Below are positions 48,392 through 56,430 of a stretch of DNA of 64,000 bases, piece by piece. A program made the position numbers and the translations under genes. Each line of letters starts with the position of its first letter. The first letter of the stretch is position 1. Below the pieces are notes generated by a model. The model saw only the letters and a list, made by a program, of their open reading frames with translations. It had not been told where the DNA came from and made no database searches. Source of the DNA: Herbaspirillum robiniae (GTDB lineage: Bacteria; Pseudomonadota; Gammaproteobacteria; Burkholderiales; Burkholderiaceae_D); the NCBI RefSeq assembly GCF_002213415.1, contig NZ_NJGU01000011.1, positions 186,001-250,000 on the forward strand. The letters run 5' to 3'.

Positions 48392-49603
48392 ATGAAACGT
48401 CTTGTCATTCCAGTCACTTCCCCCTTGTTCGTCGTCATGCTCGGCGTGCTCGCGGCCTTGCCGCCGCTGGCCATCGATATCGGCTTGCCGGCGATTCCCA
48501 ATCTGCAGGCGGGCTTTGGCATCAGCATCGGCGAGGCCACGCAGACGCTGACGGTTTTCCTGTTGGGGTTTTCGATTGGCCCGGTGTTGTTCGGGCCACT
48601 GTCCGATCGCTACGGCCGCAAGCCGGTGCTCCTGTTTGGCGTCGGGCTGTTCTCGCTGGCTGCATTCGCCTGCGCGCTGGCCTCGACCATCGGCCAGTTG
48701 CTGGCCGTGCGCTTTGCCCAGGGGATCGCCGCCGGCGCCGCGGCTGCGCTGCCTGCTGCGATCGTGCGCGATGTGTTTTCCGGCCGTGAGGCCTTGTCGC
48801 GCCAATCCTATGTGGCGCTGGTCATGGGGGTGGCGCCCCTGGTGGCGCCGCTGATGGGGGCGGCCTTGCTGCAGGCGGGCGACTGGAAACTGATCTACGA
48901 ATCCCTCGGCCTGCTGGGTACCGCCTTGTTCTTCCTCGCCTTTTTCGGCTATGTGGAAACCAAGGACCTGACGGCGAAGGCCAATCAATCCGGCAACGTG
49001 CTCAAGGTCGCGGCGGCGGCGTACGCCAGCCTGTTCAGGAACCGGCATTACCTGCTCAACGCCGGCCTCTTGGCGACGACCTTCGGGACAATGTTCGCTT
49101 ACATCACCGGGTCCTCGGCGGTGTTCATCGACATGCTGGGATTGCCCGGCACCACCTACGGCGCGATCTTCGCGGTGACTGCCGCCGGCACCATTTGCGG
49201 TGCTGCCTCCAACGGCCGTCTGGTCAAGGTGCTGGGAGAGGACAAGCTGTTGCGCAGCGGCGTGTGCGGCAGCTTTGCGGTCAACATGCTGCTGCTGGCC
49301 TGCGCGCTGTTCGGCGCCCGGTCGCCGGTGCTGATCACGGCGTGTGTATTCGGCAGCAACTTCTTCAGCGGAATCGTGATGCCCAATGCGACCCACCAGG
49401 CATTGCACTCGGTGGGCCACATCGCCGGCAGCGCATCGGCGCTGCAACGCTCGCTGCAGTTTCTCTCCGGCGCGGGCGCCGGCGCCTTGGTGGGACTGAT
49501 CGCGGGGAATCAACTGATGGGGATGGCGATCGTGATGGCGCTGTTCGCCTCTGTCGGCGTCGTGTTGCTGCTCATGAGATCGGGGCGGCAGTTGGCGCAC
49601 TGA
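48392..49603 (+). CDS. Bcr/CflA-type MFS drug efflux transporter
   Basis: A 403-aa inner-membrane protein with twelve spans. The DHA1 features are IDIGLPAIPNLQAGFGIS in the first helix/loop, motif A GPLSDRYGRKPVLL, and AAALPAAIVRDVFSGREAL typical of Bcr/CflA. Exports toxic compounds by proton antiport. The ATG 48392 follows the operator repeats; an in-frame GTG 30 bases upstream lies inside them and was rejected. Confidence 0.9.
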   Translation: MKRLVIPVTSPLFVVMLGVLAALPPLAIDIGLPAIPNLQAGFGISIGEATQTLTVFLLGFSIGPVLFGPLSDRYGRKPVLLFGVGLFSLAAFACALASTIGQLLAVRFAQGIAAGAAAALPAAIVRDVFSGREALSRQSYVALVMGVAPLVAPLMGAALLQAGDWKLIYESLGLLGTALFFLAFFGYVETKDLTAKANQSGNVLKVAAAAYASLFRNRHYLLNAGLLATTFGTMFAYITGSSAVFIDMLGLPGTTYGAIFAVTAAGTICGAASNGRLVKVLGEDKLLRSGVCGSFAVNMLLLACALFGARSPVLITACVFGSNFFSGIVMPNATHQALHSVGHIAGSASALQRSLQFLSGAGAGALVGLIAGNQLMGMAIVMALFASVGVVLLLMRSGRQLAH

Positions 49604-49726
49604 GCTGGCCAGGCAGATGGGCGCGGCCTTGGCGCATCCATGGGGCCGGGTCATTTCCCATGAACCAGGATCGCGTCGCCCTTTCCTGATCCGCGTCGTT
49701 CCGATGATCTGCAACAGGTGATCCGC

Positions 49727-49749
49727 TGCTTTGAGTTAGACTCAAAGCA
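49727..49749. promoter_or_regulatory. Near-perfect 23-bp dyad (10-bp arms, 3-base centre)
   Basis: Arms TGCTTTGAGT and ACTCAAAGCA flank TAG. It lies 40 bases before the start of the broken binding-protein gene and has no T-run, so an operator or mRNA hairpin is more likely than a terminator. Confidence 0.5.
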
Positions 49750-49789
49750 AGTACCGCTCGCCCCAAGGGTGGACGCTTCGGAGACACCG

Positions 49790-50944
49790 ATGCCGCATGG
49801 AAAAACCTTGTGCTCGCGCCTCATCGCCGGTGGCTTGCTGCTGATGGCGTGCTTCACGGCATGTGCCCAGGATGCACGCGTGGCCAGGTTGGGTTACGCC
49901 GCGCGACTGAGTGACCCGTTGGCGCAAAGCGCGCAGCAGGGCGTCGAACTGGCGGTGGAGGATGCCAACGCCCAGTCTTTGCGCTCACGCGACAACTGGC
50001 GCTTCGAGCTGCTGGCGCAGGATGACCGCAGCAACGCCAACTTCGCCGTCAATGTCGCCAGGTATTTCATCAAGGCGGGCGTCGCCGGCGTCATCGGCCA
50101 CTGGAGCAGCGACTCGGCACTGGCGGTGGCGCCCTTGTATGAGCAGGCCAACATCCCGCAGATCAATTTCACGTCGACCAACAGCCAGCTCACCGCGCAG
50201 GGATACACGCAGATATTCCGCATGGTGGGCGGCAGCGACGACGTTGCCGCAACGATGGCCGATGTTGCGCTCAGCAGCCTGCAGAGCAAGAACCTGGTCG
50301 TCATCGGCAATGCCTCATCCTAAAGCCGGGCCTTGAGCAAAGCTTTCCTGGCGCAAGTGGTCGAGCGTAGCGGCCTGGTCGTATCCAGTCTGTTCGTGAG
50401 TCGCAACACGGCAGACTTCAACGCAGTCCTCAAGTCCGCCATCGAGCAGAACGCCGACCTGATCGTGTTTTCCGCGCAGTTCACGCAGGCGCATGATTTT
50501 CTGAAAAGCGCCAGGCGCCTGGGTGTGAAAACCCGCATCCTGATGGTGGGCGGCGCCAGCAATGTAGACTTCTCGGCCGAAGACAATGGCGGTCTTTATG
50601 TTCTCGAATATGACGTCCCACAGGAGAACTGCGCCCGCTGGAAAAGCTTCGAGCAGCGATTTCATACCCGCTTTGGCGCGCCTCCCAGCACCTACGCCCG
50701 CTACACTTACGATGCCGCCACCATGCTGGCGCAGGCCGTTCGACTGAACAACTCTACCGACGGCCAGTCGATTGCCGCGGCGTTGCGCAAGATGCACTTT
50801 GTCGGCCTGGGCGGCGACATCGAATTCGACGCCGCCGGCAAGCTGCTCAAGCCAACCTATACCCTGTATCACGCGCAGCGGGCGCAATGGCGGGTAGTGC
50901 GTTTCTATCCGGCAGAGGCGCATCCGCCGGCACGCTGCAATTAG
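49790..50944 (+). pseudogene. Type 1 periplasmic binding protein (branched-chain amino acid ABC type), broken by an in-frame stop
   Basis: One reading frame runs from ATG 49790 (GGAG 6 bases ahead) to TAG 50944, 384 codons, interrupted only by TAA at 50321-50323 (codon 178). The N-half has a signal peptide (IAGGLLLMACFTACAQ) and LivJ-like blocks (RLGYAARLSDPLAQSAQQGVELAVEDAN, GVIGHWSSDSALAVAPLYEQANIPQINFTSTN). The C-half continues directly (ALSKAFLAQVV, ADLIVFSAQFTQAHDFLKSARR, YARYTYDAATMLAQAV). The stop lies where family members have a Tyr-Gly (DRTxYG-like) segment, fitting a TAC/TAT to TAA change. No permease genes are nearby. A TTG at 50333 could restart translation, but a half-protein is unlikely to bind ligand. 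A sequencing error cannot be excluded. Confidence 0.75.
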
Positions 50945-51007
50945 GCGATGCGTGCCTGCTCGGCATGATGCTCCTGTCGCTCACTCATGTTCAGTTGGAA
51001 CTGAAGA

Positions 51008-51895
51008 ATGCTGAATCATATTCAAAAAGCGGGCACCAAAGGCCACACCACCTTGCGGCCCATGCGCGCAACTGACCTGGAGGCGTGCCATGGTTTGAGC
51101 CAGCATCTGAAATGGCCACATCGGCTGGTCGACTGGCATTTCCATCATGCAGTCAGCCGCGGGTGGGTAGTTGAGCGGGAAGTTGACGATGTGGGCCGAG
51201 TGACATCGGGCAGCGGCATGCTTCACCAGTGCGGCCCCGATCACGCTACGCTGGGATTGGTCATCATCAGCGATGCGCTGCAAGGCCAGGGCCTGGGGCG
51301 AGCCCTGATGCAGCAACTGCTGGCTGACGCCGGTGAGCGTGGCGTCATCCTCAACGCTACGGCGGCCGGGCGGCCACTCTATGAAAAGCTGGGCTTCCTG
51401 GTTGTCGACACGCTGAGTCAGCATCAGAGCGCCACCGCGAAGGCGCCGCAGTTACCACTGGCGCCAGGCAGCCATATCCGGGCGCTGCTGGCCGAGGAAG
51501 TGCCGGCGCTGCTGGCCCTGGACCGCCACGCCAGCGGAATGGACCGTAGCGCCCTGCTAACGGCCCTGCTCAAGTTCGCCGAGGTGGCGGTTCTGGAAAG
51601 GGATGGCCAGATCGACGGCGTAGCGCTTCTGCGCGCTTTTGGACACGGTCACATGATCGGCCCGGTGATTGCCATCAATCCTGAGGATGCCAGGACATTG
51701 ATCAGCCATTGGGTCAACGTCCGCCCTGGCGCCTTCCTGCGCATTGATGTTCCGGGCAAGAGCGGCCTGAAGCCTTGGCTGCAAGACATCGGTTTAAGCT
51801 GCGTGGACGATGTGGTGACCATGTGCCGAGGTCGCCAGCCTCAGGGCGGCGCACAGTGGCGCACCTATTCCCTCATCAACCAGGCGCTGGGTTGA
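51008..51895 (+). CDS. GNAT family N-acetyltransferase
   Basis: A 295-aa protein. Residues about 14-145 form a GNAT domain: LRPMRATDLEACHGLSQHLKWPHRLVDWHF, the acetyl-CoA loop QGQGLGRALMQQLLADA, and GRPLYEKLGFLVVD. The C-terminal part (155-295: RALLAEEVPALLALDRHASGMDRSALL, GPVIAINPEDARTLI, LRIDVPG) matches the extra domain of YitH/HolE-like acetyltransferases. Substrate unknown. It lies 63 bases after the broken binding-protein gene, same strand. Confidence 0.87.
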   Translation: MLNHIQKAGTKGHTTLRPMRATDLEACHGLSQHLKWPHRLVDWHFHHAVSRGWVVEREVDDVGRVTSGSGMLHQCGPDHATLGLVIISDALQGQGLGRALMQQLLADAGERGVILNATAAGRPLYEKLGFLVVDTLSQHQSATAKAPQLPLAPGSHIRALLAEEVPALLALDRHASGMDRSALLTALLKFAEVAVLERDGQIDGVALLRAFGHGHMIGPVIAINPEDARTLISHWVNVRPGAFLRIDVPGKSGLKPWLQDIGLSCVDDVVTMCRGRQPQGGAQWRTYSLINQALG

Positions 51896-51974
51896 TACGC
51901 CGGCCAACCTACCACTGGCATTAAAAAGTGGAGGCTATCCCAATCGAGAAGGTGTGCATGAAGAAGTAGATTAC

Positions 51975-51998
51975 GTCGGTTCCTGGCCGATAGTCGAC
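51975..51998. repeat. 24-bp island repeat, copy 1
   Basis: Element of the form GTC-N2-core-TGGCCGAT-N-GAC, with inverted GTC...GAC ends. This copy starts GTCGGTTCCTGGCCGATAG. It lies just past the 3' end of the minus-strand gene at 52006. Confidence 0.7.
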
Positions 51999-52005
51999 TC
52001 ACGAT

Positions 52006-52611
52006 CTACAAATCGGTTTTAGACCTGCTGATACTGCGTCCGATCATATAACCAGCGATAGCCGCCAAGAGAGAGACAAGCCATTGTTCTTTGCTATCGA
52101 GATAGTAAGGCGCCAAAACGGTATTTAGTGCTAACCAAGTCCCCCCAAAGGCAATCAGAGCACTGATGACACCATATGTGGTGCGATCGAGCGGCGTCAT
52201 GTTGGTCTTTGTACTCAAAGACGGTTTCTTATTCAATGGCGAATCTAACTGGCAATTCTTCAACCGGAAATTGAAATGCAATGTCCTGTCCCCCACAAGC
52301 CACTTAACAGGAGTTTCTGGTCCGACATTGGCTGCCCAGGTCGGAGGGGAAGATGGATAAACCTCTGCAACTTGGCGATCGTCAATCTCGACGCTTAATC
52401 GATCGTTAGTAGATGAATACTGTAGGAAATTTGATTCACATATTGTTAATAGCAGGGTTCCCATCGTAGCTTTTGAGTCAACCTCATAGATGGCTTGAAG
52501 CTGGTTTGCCTGGTCATCAGCAGAACAGCAGGCTTGGCGGAGAACGTTGATTCGCATGCTTAAATTAATAAGGTGGTCGGCTTCTGGTCGATCGCAGACA
52601 TCATTATCCAA
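52006..52611 (-). CDS. Hypothetical protein with two C-terminal membrane segments
   Basis: A 201-aa protein of unknown family. The N-terminal 130 residues are soluble and mixed alpha/beta. The end has two hydrophobic helices (TTYGVISALIAFGGTWLALNTVLAPYYL and WLVSLLAAIAGYMIGRSIS). Start taken at TTG 52611, with GGAG 4 bases ahead, overlapping the DUF4926 gene by 8 bases; the alternative ATG at 52557 has no site. A copy of the 24-bp island repeat lies inside its first codons, so its N-terminus may have been added by the repeat. Looks AT-richer than the flanking regions. Confidence 0.55.
   Translation of the reverse strand: MDNDVCDRPEADHLINLSMRINVLRQACCSADDQANQLQAIYEVDSKATMGTLLLTICESNFLQYSSTNDRLSVEIDDRQVAEVYPSSPPTWAANVGPETPVKWLVGDRTLHFNFRLKNCQLDSPLNKKPSLSTKTNMTPLDRTTYGVISALIAFGGTWLALNTVLAPYYLDSKEQWLVSLLAAIAGYMIGRSISRSKTDL
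52576..52599. repeat. 24-bp island repeat, copy 2
   Basis: Starts GTCGGCTTCTGGTCGATCG and ends GCAGAC. It lies immediately past the stop of the DUF4926 gene and within the 5' end of the next gene. Confidence 0.72.
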
Positions 52612-52834
52612 TCAACTCCAGTTCAATATCCAGCGGTTGAAAAGCTATTAGCCATTGAGTAATTCCGGCATCGTCACTGCATTCCAGCTCATAGCCAGGC
52701 GGTTCTGTATAGACCTCGATGATTACTGCAATATCACCTACAACGGGCAAACGCAGATTGAACTGGTCTTCCACCGCCTTAGGCGGCACGTTCCATCCCT
52801 TCAGCTTCACCACATCGTATTGTTTGAATTTCAT
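52604..52834 (-). CDS. DUF4926 domain protein
   Basis: A 76-aa protein matching DUF4926: MKFKQYDVVKLKG, a GDIAVIIEVYTEPPGYELEC core and the C-terminal TQWLIAFQPLDIELEL. Small beta-barrel type protein often found in gene islands near toxins or restriction genes; function not established. The ATG has a purine-rich GAAAGAAAA stretch ahead. Its stop overlaps the start of the downstream gene. Confidence 0.72.
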   Translation of the reverse strand: MKFKQYDVVKLKGWNVPPKAVEDQFNLRLPVVGDIAVIIEVYTEPPGYELECSDDAGITQWLIAFQPLDIELELIG

Positions 52835-52853
52835 TTTTTCTTTCGAGGCGGAT

Positions 52854-52877
52854 GGCGGCTATTGGCCGGTTGCGGAT
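52854..52877. repeat. 24-bp island repeat, copy 3 (most diverged)
   Basis: Starts GGCGGCTATTGGCCGGTTG and ends GCGGAT. It lies immediately past the stop of the gene at 52879. Confidence 0.6.
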
Positions 52878-52878
52878 A

Positions 52879-54297
52879 TCAAGCATCGCTTTCTGGAAAC
52901 GATATCCACTTCTCCTGTTCGTCGATTCTATAGACCACCGGGTAAGGCGGAATCGAGACGTCGACAATGTTCGGCCACAAGATTTTGACGTTCAAACAAT
53001 ATCGCGGCAGTAGCAAATAGCGCCGATCCGTAAGATCAATGACAATGGTCTCTCGCTCTATAGGTTTGGCCATCCATGAGAACGCAACGTAGCGGGAGTC
53101 GGATGAAATATAGATCGGGCTGCCCCATGCCAAGCCAGGGAAAGGTGCTCCGTCAATTCTGATGGAATGATAAGAGTCTCCGTGCGGAGGTTCGCCGACA
53201 TACAAAAACTCGAACTCATGGCGACCGTCGGGAGTGCTGAGCACAAAATCTCCCATAGAAAATGAGGACTCGAGATTCACCTTGTCGAATGAAATTCTCG
53301 TGACCGCCAATCGTCTTTTTTCCAGTTCCTCCAATATGAATTGACCACGTCGTGCCACGGACGCTGAAGCGTCTTTGGAGAAACGAAGAGCCAAAGCCCG
53401 GACTGGAAACGCTGGGTCGTTCATTTTCCTGACAAGTGCCTCTGACGCCACGTTTCGCACAGTGGCGGAGCGATCCCGCGCAGCAGTATTCATGTCTGTC
53501 ATCAACGACCGAGCGATGCTCAGGGACCTCGATTCATGGACATGTTCCATGCGACCTTCGCAGTACCGTATGTCTACCCATTCCCAGCGAGTACCAGCGA
53601 CCCACGTAGCCTCGCCAGCCAGCAAAGTTCTGTATGCCTTGGCACGTACGGCGGGTTGAACAGCACGTTGCGCAATTTCCTCCAGATCACCGTCTAAAGC
53701 GGGCGTTCGTAAAATCTGGCTCAGAATCTTGACCATTGGCCCCGTTGGGGAGGAAATGATCCTATTCCTGAGTTCATCGGCAACTCCTTCCACCGCGATG
53801 AGATCAGTGATGGTCTTTTTCGCTAATTCGTCCATTCGTCCCCATGAGGACCATGTGGGGAGTACAGAGCACAACGCATCCGCAATGTGTCGAGGCATGG
53901 TGTATTTCGCACAGACCGGTATCATTGCCCGAGCCGCAGACCTGACTTGCTCAACCCAATCGTTCAGGCGTCGAACAGCAAGCGTAAAAAGAAACCCATT
54001 TGGCGCAGTTGTATTTAATTTCCACACGGCGTGTTCACGAACATGACCATTGGCGCTGCAGAGGTCTGTCCAGTTCAAAGGCGGTGTGGGAATGGCCTTG
54101 TTCTCCTGAAAAAACAGAAATAGTGAGCGTAATCTACCGGTCCTTACACTTGGAGGCGCTTCTCTGACGAACCAGAGTTCCTGGCGAATTATTTGCTCCC
54201 AGCGAGCCATGCCTGATAGGGGCAAAAGATTCGTTATGTGAATGAAGTCCGATCTTTCGCTGGCCCCGTCGATTGTAGTTCTTCGTCGTTCTGCCAA
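52879..54297 (-). CDS. Large hypothetical protein with HEAT-like helical repeats
   Basis: A 472-aa protein. Residues about 75-340 read as successive helical pairs (VREHAVWKLN, WVEQVRSAARAMIPV, AVQPAVRAKAYRTLLAG, ARDRSATVRNVASEALVRKMNDPAFPVRALALRFSKDASASVARRGQFILEELE), like HEAT/armadillo repeats. The last 130 residues are beta-rich (FVLSTPDGRHEFEFLYVGEPP, WGSPIYISSDSRYVAFSWM). Cytosolic, no known family. The start is uncertain: TTG 54297 or ATG 54210; the frame stays open further upstream without a normal start codon. It lies in the orphan-gene row opposite the toxin module and may belong to interbacterial conflict, but this is only from context. Confidence 0.6.
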   Translation of the reverse strand: MAERRRTTIDGASERSDFIHITNLLPLSGMARWEQIIRQELWFVREAPPSVRTGRLRSLFLFFQENKAIPTPPLNWTDLCSANGHVREHAVWKLNTTAPNGFLFTLAVRRLNDWVEQVRSAARAMIPVCAKYTMPRHIADALCSVLPTWSSWGRMDELAKKTITDLIAVEGVADELRNRIISSPTGPMVKILSQILRTPALDGDLEEIAQRAVQPAVRAKAYRTLLAGEATWVAGTRWEWVDIRYCEGRMEHVHESRSLSIARSLMTDMNTAARDRSATVRNVASEALVRKMNDPAFPVRALALRFSKDASASVARRGQFILEELEKRRLAVTRISFDKVNLESSFSMGDFVLSTPDGRHEFEFLYVGEPPHGDSYHSIRIDGAPFPGLAWGSPIYISSDSRYVAFSWMAKPIERETIVIDLTDRRYLLLPRYCLNVKILWPNIVDVSIPPYPVVYRIDEQEKWISFPESDA

Positions 54298-54403
54298 GAT
54301 TGCGACGCTTGCTCGCAGCCGATCTTCTATGGTTGGATTCTTTTTTATAATGATCAGTCCTCAATTCTTCATGTGGAAGGTGCTCAAATTAGAAGAATAG
54401 CAA

Positions 54404-54427
54404 GTCTGCTTCTGGCCGTTAGCCGAC
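54404..54427. repeat. 24-bp island repeat, copy 4
   Basis: Starts GTCTGCTTCTGGCCGTTAG and ends GCCGAC. It overlaps the stop codon of the gene at 54419. Confidence 0.72.
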
Positions 54428-54778
54428 CTGCCAATCATAGGTTTCACCTTCATCGCCTACAATTTCTGCCCCCAGTGCGGTAGCGAGTTTGGCTGCTGCA
54501 ATATGTGCAGGGTCACTCGCCATGCTAATAGTCGCGGTCGCTCTAAATGAAATCTGGCCACGCACGAAATGAAAACATGTCGCCCATTCCCCTGACTCTA
54601 AAAGAATCTCTGCGACGCCATCACGGTTGGCCATGGAAATGACTTCCCCAGTTGAAGGATTCACGGCGGACGAGTCATTATTGGCGAGCCTAACGCCATC
54701 CAACTGAATCACTGCGGTCTGCCACTCCGCGATGGTCAGTTCATGTGACCTTCGCTCGATGTGAAGTTCGTAAGCCAT
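54419..54778 (-). CDS. Small hypothetical protein, possibly an orphan immunity protein
   Basis: A 119-aa soluble protein beginning MAYELHIERRSHELTIAEWQTAVIQLDGVRL, with the middle NPSTGEVISMANRDGVAEILL. I cannot name a family with certainty; proteins with this kind of N-terminus occur as single small genes near polymorphic toxin loci. GAAGA lies before the ATG. Its last codons run into a copy of the island repeat. Confidence 0.6.
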   Translation of the reverse strand: MAYELHIERRSHELTIAEWQTAVIQLDGVRLANNDSSAVNPSTGEVISMANRDGVAEILLESGEWATCFHFVRGQISFRATATISMASDPAHIAAAKLATALGAEIVGDEGETYDWQVG

Positions 54779-54834
54779 TTTTCTTCTTTATTTGAGTTGT
54801 TATCAATGGATAACCGGCAGCACCGTTTCATGCA

Positions 54835-54858
54835 GTCTGCTTCTGGCCGATACCGGTC
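54835..54858. repeat. 24-bp island repeat, copy 5
   Basis: Starts GTCTGCTTCTGGCCGATAC and ends CCGGTC, in the gap upstream of the PAAR gene. Confidence 0.7.
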
Positions 54859-54884
54859 GTTCAATTCTGTGCAGACTACCAAAA

Positions 54885-54911
54885 GTAAAGCCCACACATG
54901 TGGGCCTTTTC
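54885..54911. terminator. Terminator-like hairpin
   Basis: Arms GCCCACA and TGTGGGC with a 2-base centre, followed by CTTTTC. On the minus strand the tail is CTTTACTTTT, so it may work in either direction. Confidence 0.5.
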
Positions 54912-55152
54912 ACAGTCACCCGAAGAGATCAAGGACCGTAGCTCGCGGCATTACCCATACCACTGGGTGCGACGCTGATAGCTGCGCCGGGCGTCGCGAG
55001 GTGGCCACCCGTCTGATAGGCGCCGCCTCTTCCGGCATTCCGATGCACCCAACATTGAATTCCCACAAAATGGGAACCTCGGTCATTCTTCCAAGTCGAA
55101 TCGCCTCATAGATGCTCTGGTGCAATTGCCTAAATCTGAGTGCGGAGTGAGC

Positions 55153-55578
55153 GTGAGCCGATCCTTCATTGTTGTTGGTGATAAGACAAGTCACGGCGGT
55201 ACCGTCATCACCGGCGACCAGTCATTTCTTCTTTATGGCAAGGCGGTTGCCCGTGTGGGCGATCTGACCACATGCCCCAAATGCAAAGGCACCTACCCCA
55301 TCATCAGTGGGGCCGGCGACATGAATTCGCTCGGACAAGCCCCTGCGCGCGAAGGTGATCGCACGGCCTGTGGAGCGACCTTGATTTCCAGCCAAGTACT
55401 GGTCTCCCACGCCGAAAAAACGACCTCGGGCCCCACGGCCCATGCTGACGCCAGCATCGCACCTATGGCCACCGCGGCAGCGGCGCCCTCAGCCGCAGTA
55501 CTGAAGGATAGCGGAATTTGCCTGAGCTGCATGGCCAAGGCCGCCACAGCCGGTGCATCGATGATCGTGCGCGACTGA
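55153..55578 (+). CDS. PAAR domain protein (type VI secretion spike tip)
   Basis: A 141-aa PAAR protein that would cap the VgrG spike and carry cargo. Repeated PAAR units: VVGDKTSHGGTVITGDQSF, GKAVARVGDLTTCPKCKGTYPIISG and PAREGDRTACGATLISSQ, with His/Cys ligands for the tip metal. The C-terminal 45 residues are Ala-rich and end with CLSCMAKAA. Start GTG 55153 has GGAG 5 bases ahead. First gene of an overlapping module with DUF4123, a small protein, Tox-REase-5 and Imm52. No vgrG or other T6SS structural gene is in the window. Confidence 0.85.
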   Translation: MSRSFIVVGDKTSHGGTVITGDQSFLLYGKAVARVGDLTTCPKCKGTYPIISGAGDMNSLGQAPAREGDRTACGATLISSQVLVSHAEKTTSGPTAHADASIAPMATAAAAPSAAVLKDSGICLSCMAKAATAGASMIVRD

Positions 55579-56090
55579 TGATAGCCGCCGACCTCATAGC
55601 TCGCCTGGAAGCGCTGCGCATCGATCTGCCCGACCTTCGTCTGCACGCACTCATCGATGGCCTGCTGTATCACCACAACCCGTCGCATGCTCCCCTTCCT
55701 GGCCAGTCAGGCGTCTTGTCGCTGCTGGCTGGCACGATCGACGACATGCTTTCTGAGGCAGGTCCGTGGCTCATCGACCCGCAACATGCCACGCCCGGGC
55801 TGTGGAGTGCCGTCGAGCGACTTGAAGCCAAAGCTCCGGCTGTGACATGGATCATTTCGCCAATGGCGATCGATGCCCTTGGCGCCATGTTGGGTGATCG
55901 CCTGAACCTGCGATTGCCTGATGATCGGATTGCCATGCTGCGATTCTGGGATCCACGCGTGCTCGCAACGCTTGGTCGAGACCTGAATGAGGCGCAACGC
56001 CGCGAATTCTTCGGCGACATCGTCGAGTGGCACCTGCTGCTCGATGGTCGTCGCGTCCATATTGCCCGCCACCATGCTGACGCTCACTGA
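55578..56090 (+). CDS. DUF4123 domain protein (T6SS effector adaptor/chaperone)
   Basis: A 170-aa protein matching DUF4123 (Tap/TEC adaptors), which load effectors onto VgrG or PAAR. Visible features: LHALIDGLLYHH, a GPWLIDPQ motif near residue 58, LRFWDPRVLATL near 122 and EFFGDIVEWHL near 142. Its ATG shares a base with the PAAR stop (TGATG), and its end overlaps the next gene by 17 bases, so the genes are translationally coupled. Confidence 0.82.
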   Translation: MIAADLIARLEALRIDLPDLRLHALIDGLLYHHNPSHAPLPGQSGVLSLLAGTIDDMLSEAGPWLIDPQHATPGLWSAVERLEAKAPAVTWIISPMAIDALGAMLGDRLNLRLPDDRIAMLRFWDPRVLATLGRDLNEAQRREFFGDIVEWHLLLDGRRVHIARHHADAH

Positions 56091-56430
56091 CGCCCAATAC
56101 CAGACCTTCCTGGCACGTGATACACAGAATTTCGTGGCGGCCGTGGCCGACCAGTTCCTGGTCAAGCGACCGGAGATGCTGGCCGATCCCGGGCGCACCG
56201 AAATCATTGCGCGCATGCAGACCGCCTACGACACTGCGCAACAACTCGGCTTCACATCCACGCCCCACATGGTTTACATGATGTATCTCGAGGCCGACGG
56301 CCCGGGTATGTTCGCCGACGAGATGATCCGCCATTACCTGACTCGACCAGGCGCCACGCCAGAGCAACGGCTTGACGATTTCGATGCGCTCTTGAAAGAG
56401 TATGCACGGCGCCTGAAAGGAGAAAAATAA
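56074..56430 (+). CDS. Small hypothetical protein of the T6SS cargo module
   Basis: A 118-aa mostly helical protein (TLTDAQYQTFLARDTQNFVAAVADQFLVKRPEMLADPG at the start; PHMVYMMYLEADGPGMFADEMIRHYLTRPGATPEQRL later). Small proteins of this kind often lie between a DUF4123 gene and the toxin and may assist loading. Overlaps the DUF4123 gene by 17 bases and the toxin start by one base. Confidence 0.72.
   Translation: MLTLTDAQYQTFLARDTQNFVAAVADQFLVKRPEMLADPGRTEIIARMQTAYDTAQQLGFTSTPHMVYMMYLEADGPGMFADEMIRHYLTRPGATPEQRLDDFDALLKEYARRLKGEK

Larger units (their letters stand above)
54779..55152. other. Gap between the orphan-gene row and the PAAR module
   Basis: 374 bases with no gene I can support. 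It contains repeat copy 5 and a terminator-like hairpin (54885-54911). The minus strand at 54916-55194 is open in more than one frame (one ends ...VVWVMPRATVLDLFG) but has no ribosome site and overlaps the PAAR gene; it may be a remnant. Confidence 0.4.

Noticed and set aside
54134-54364. Basic 76-codon minus-strand frame at the start of the HEAT-like gene
   Set aside because: Overlaps the better-supported HEAT-like frame and is Arg/Lys/Asn-rich without a domain.
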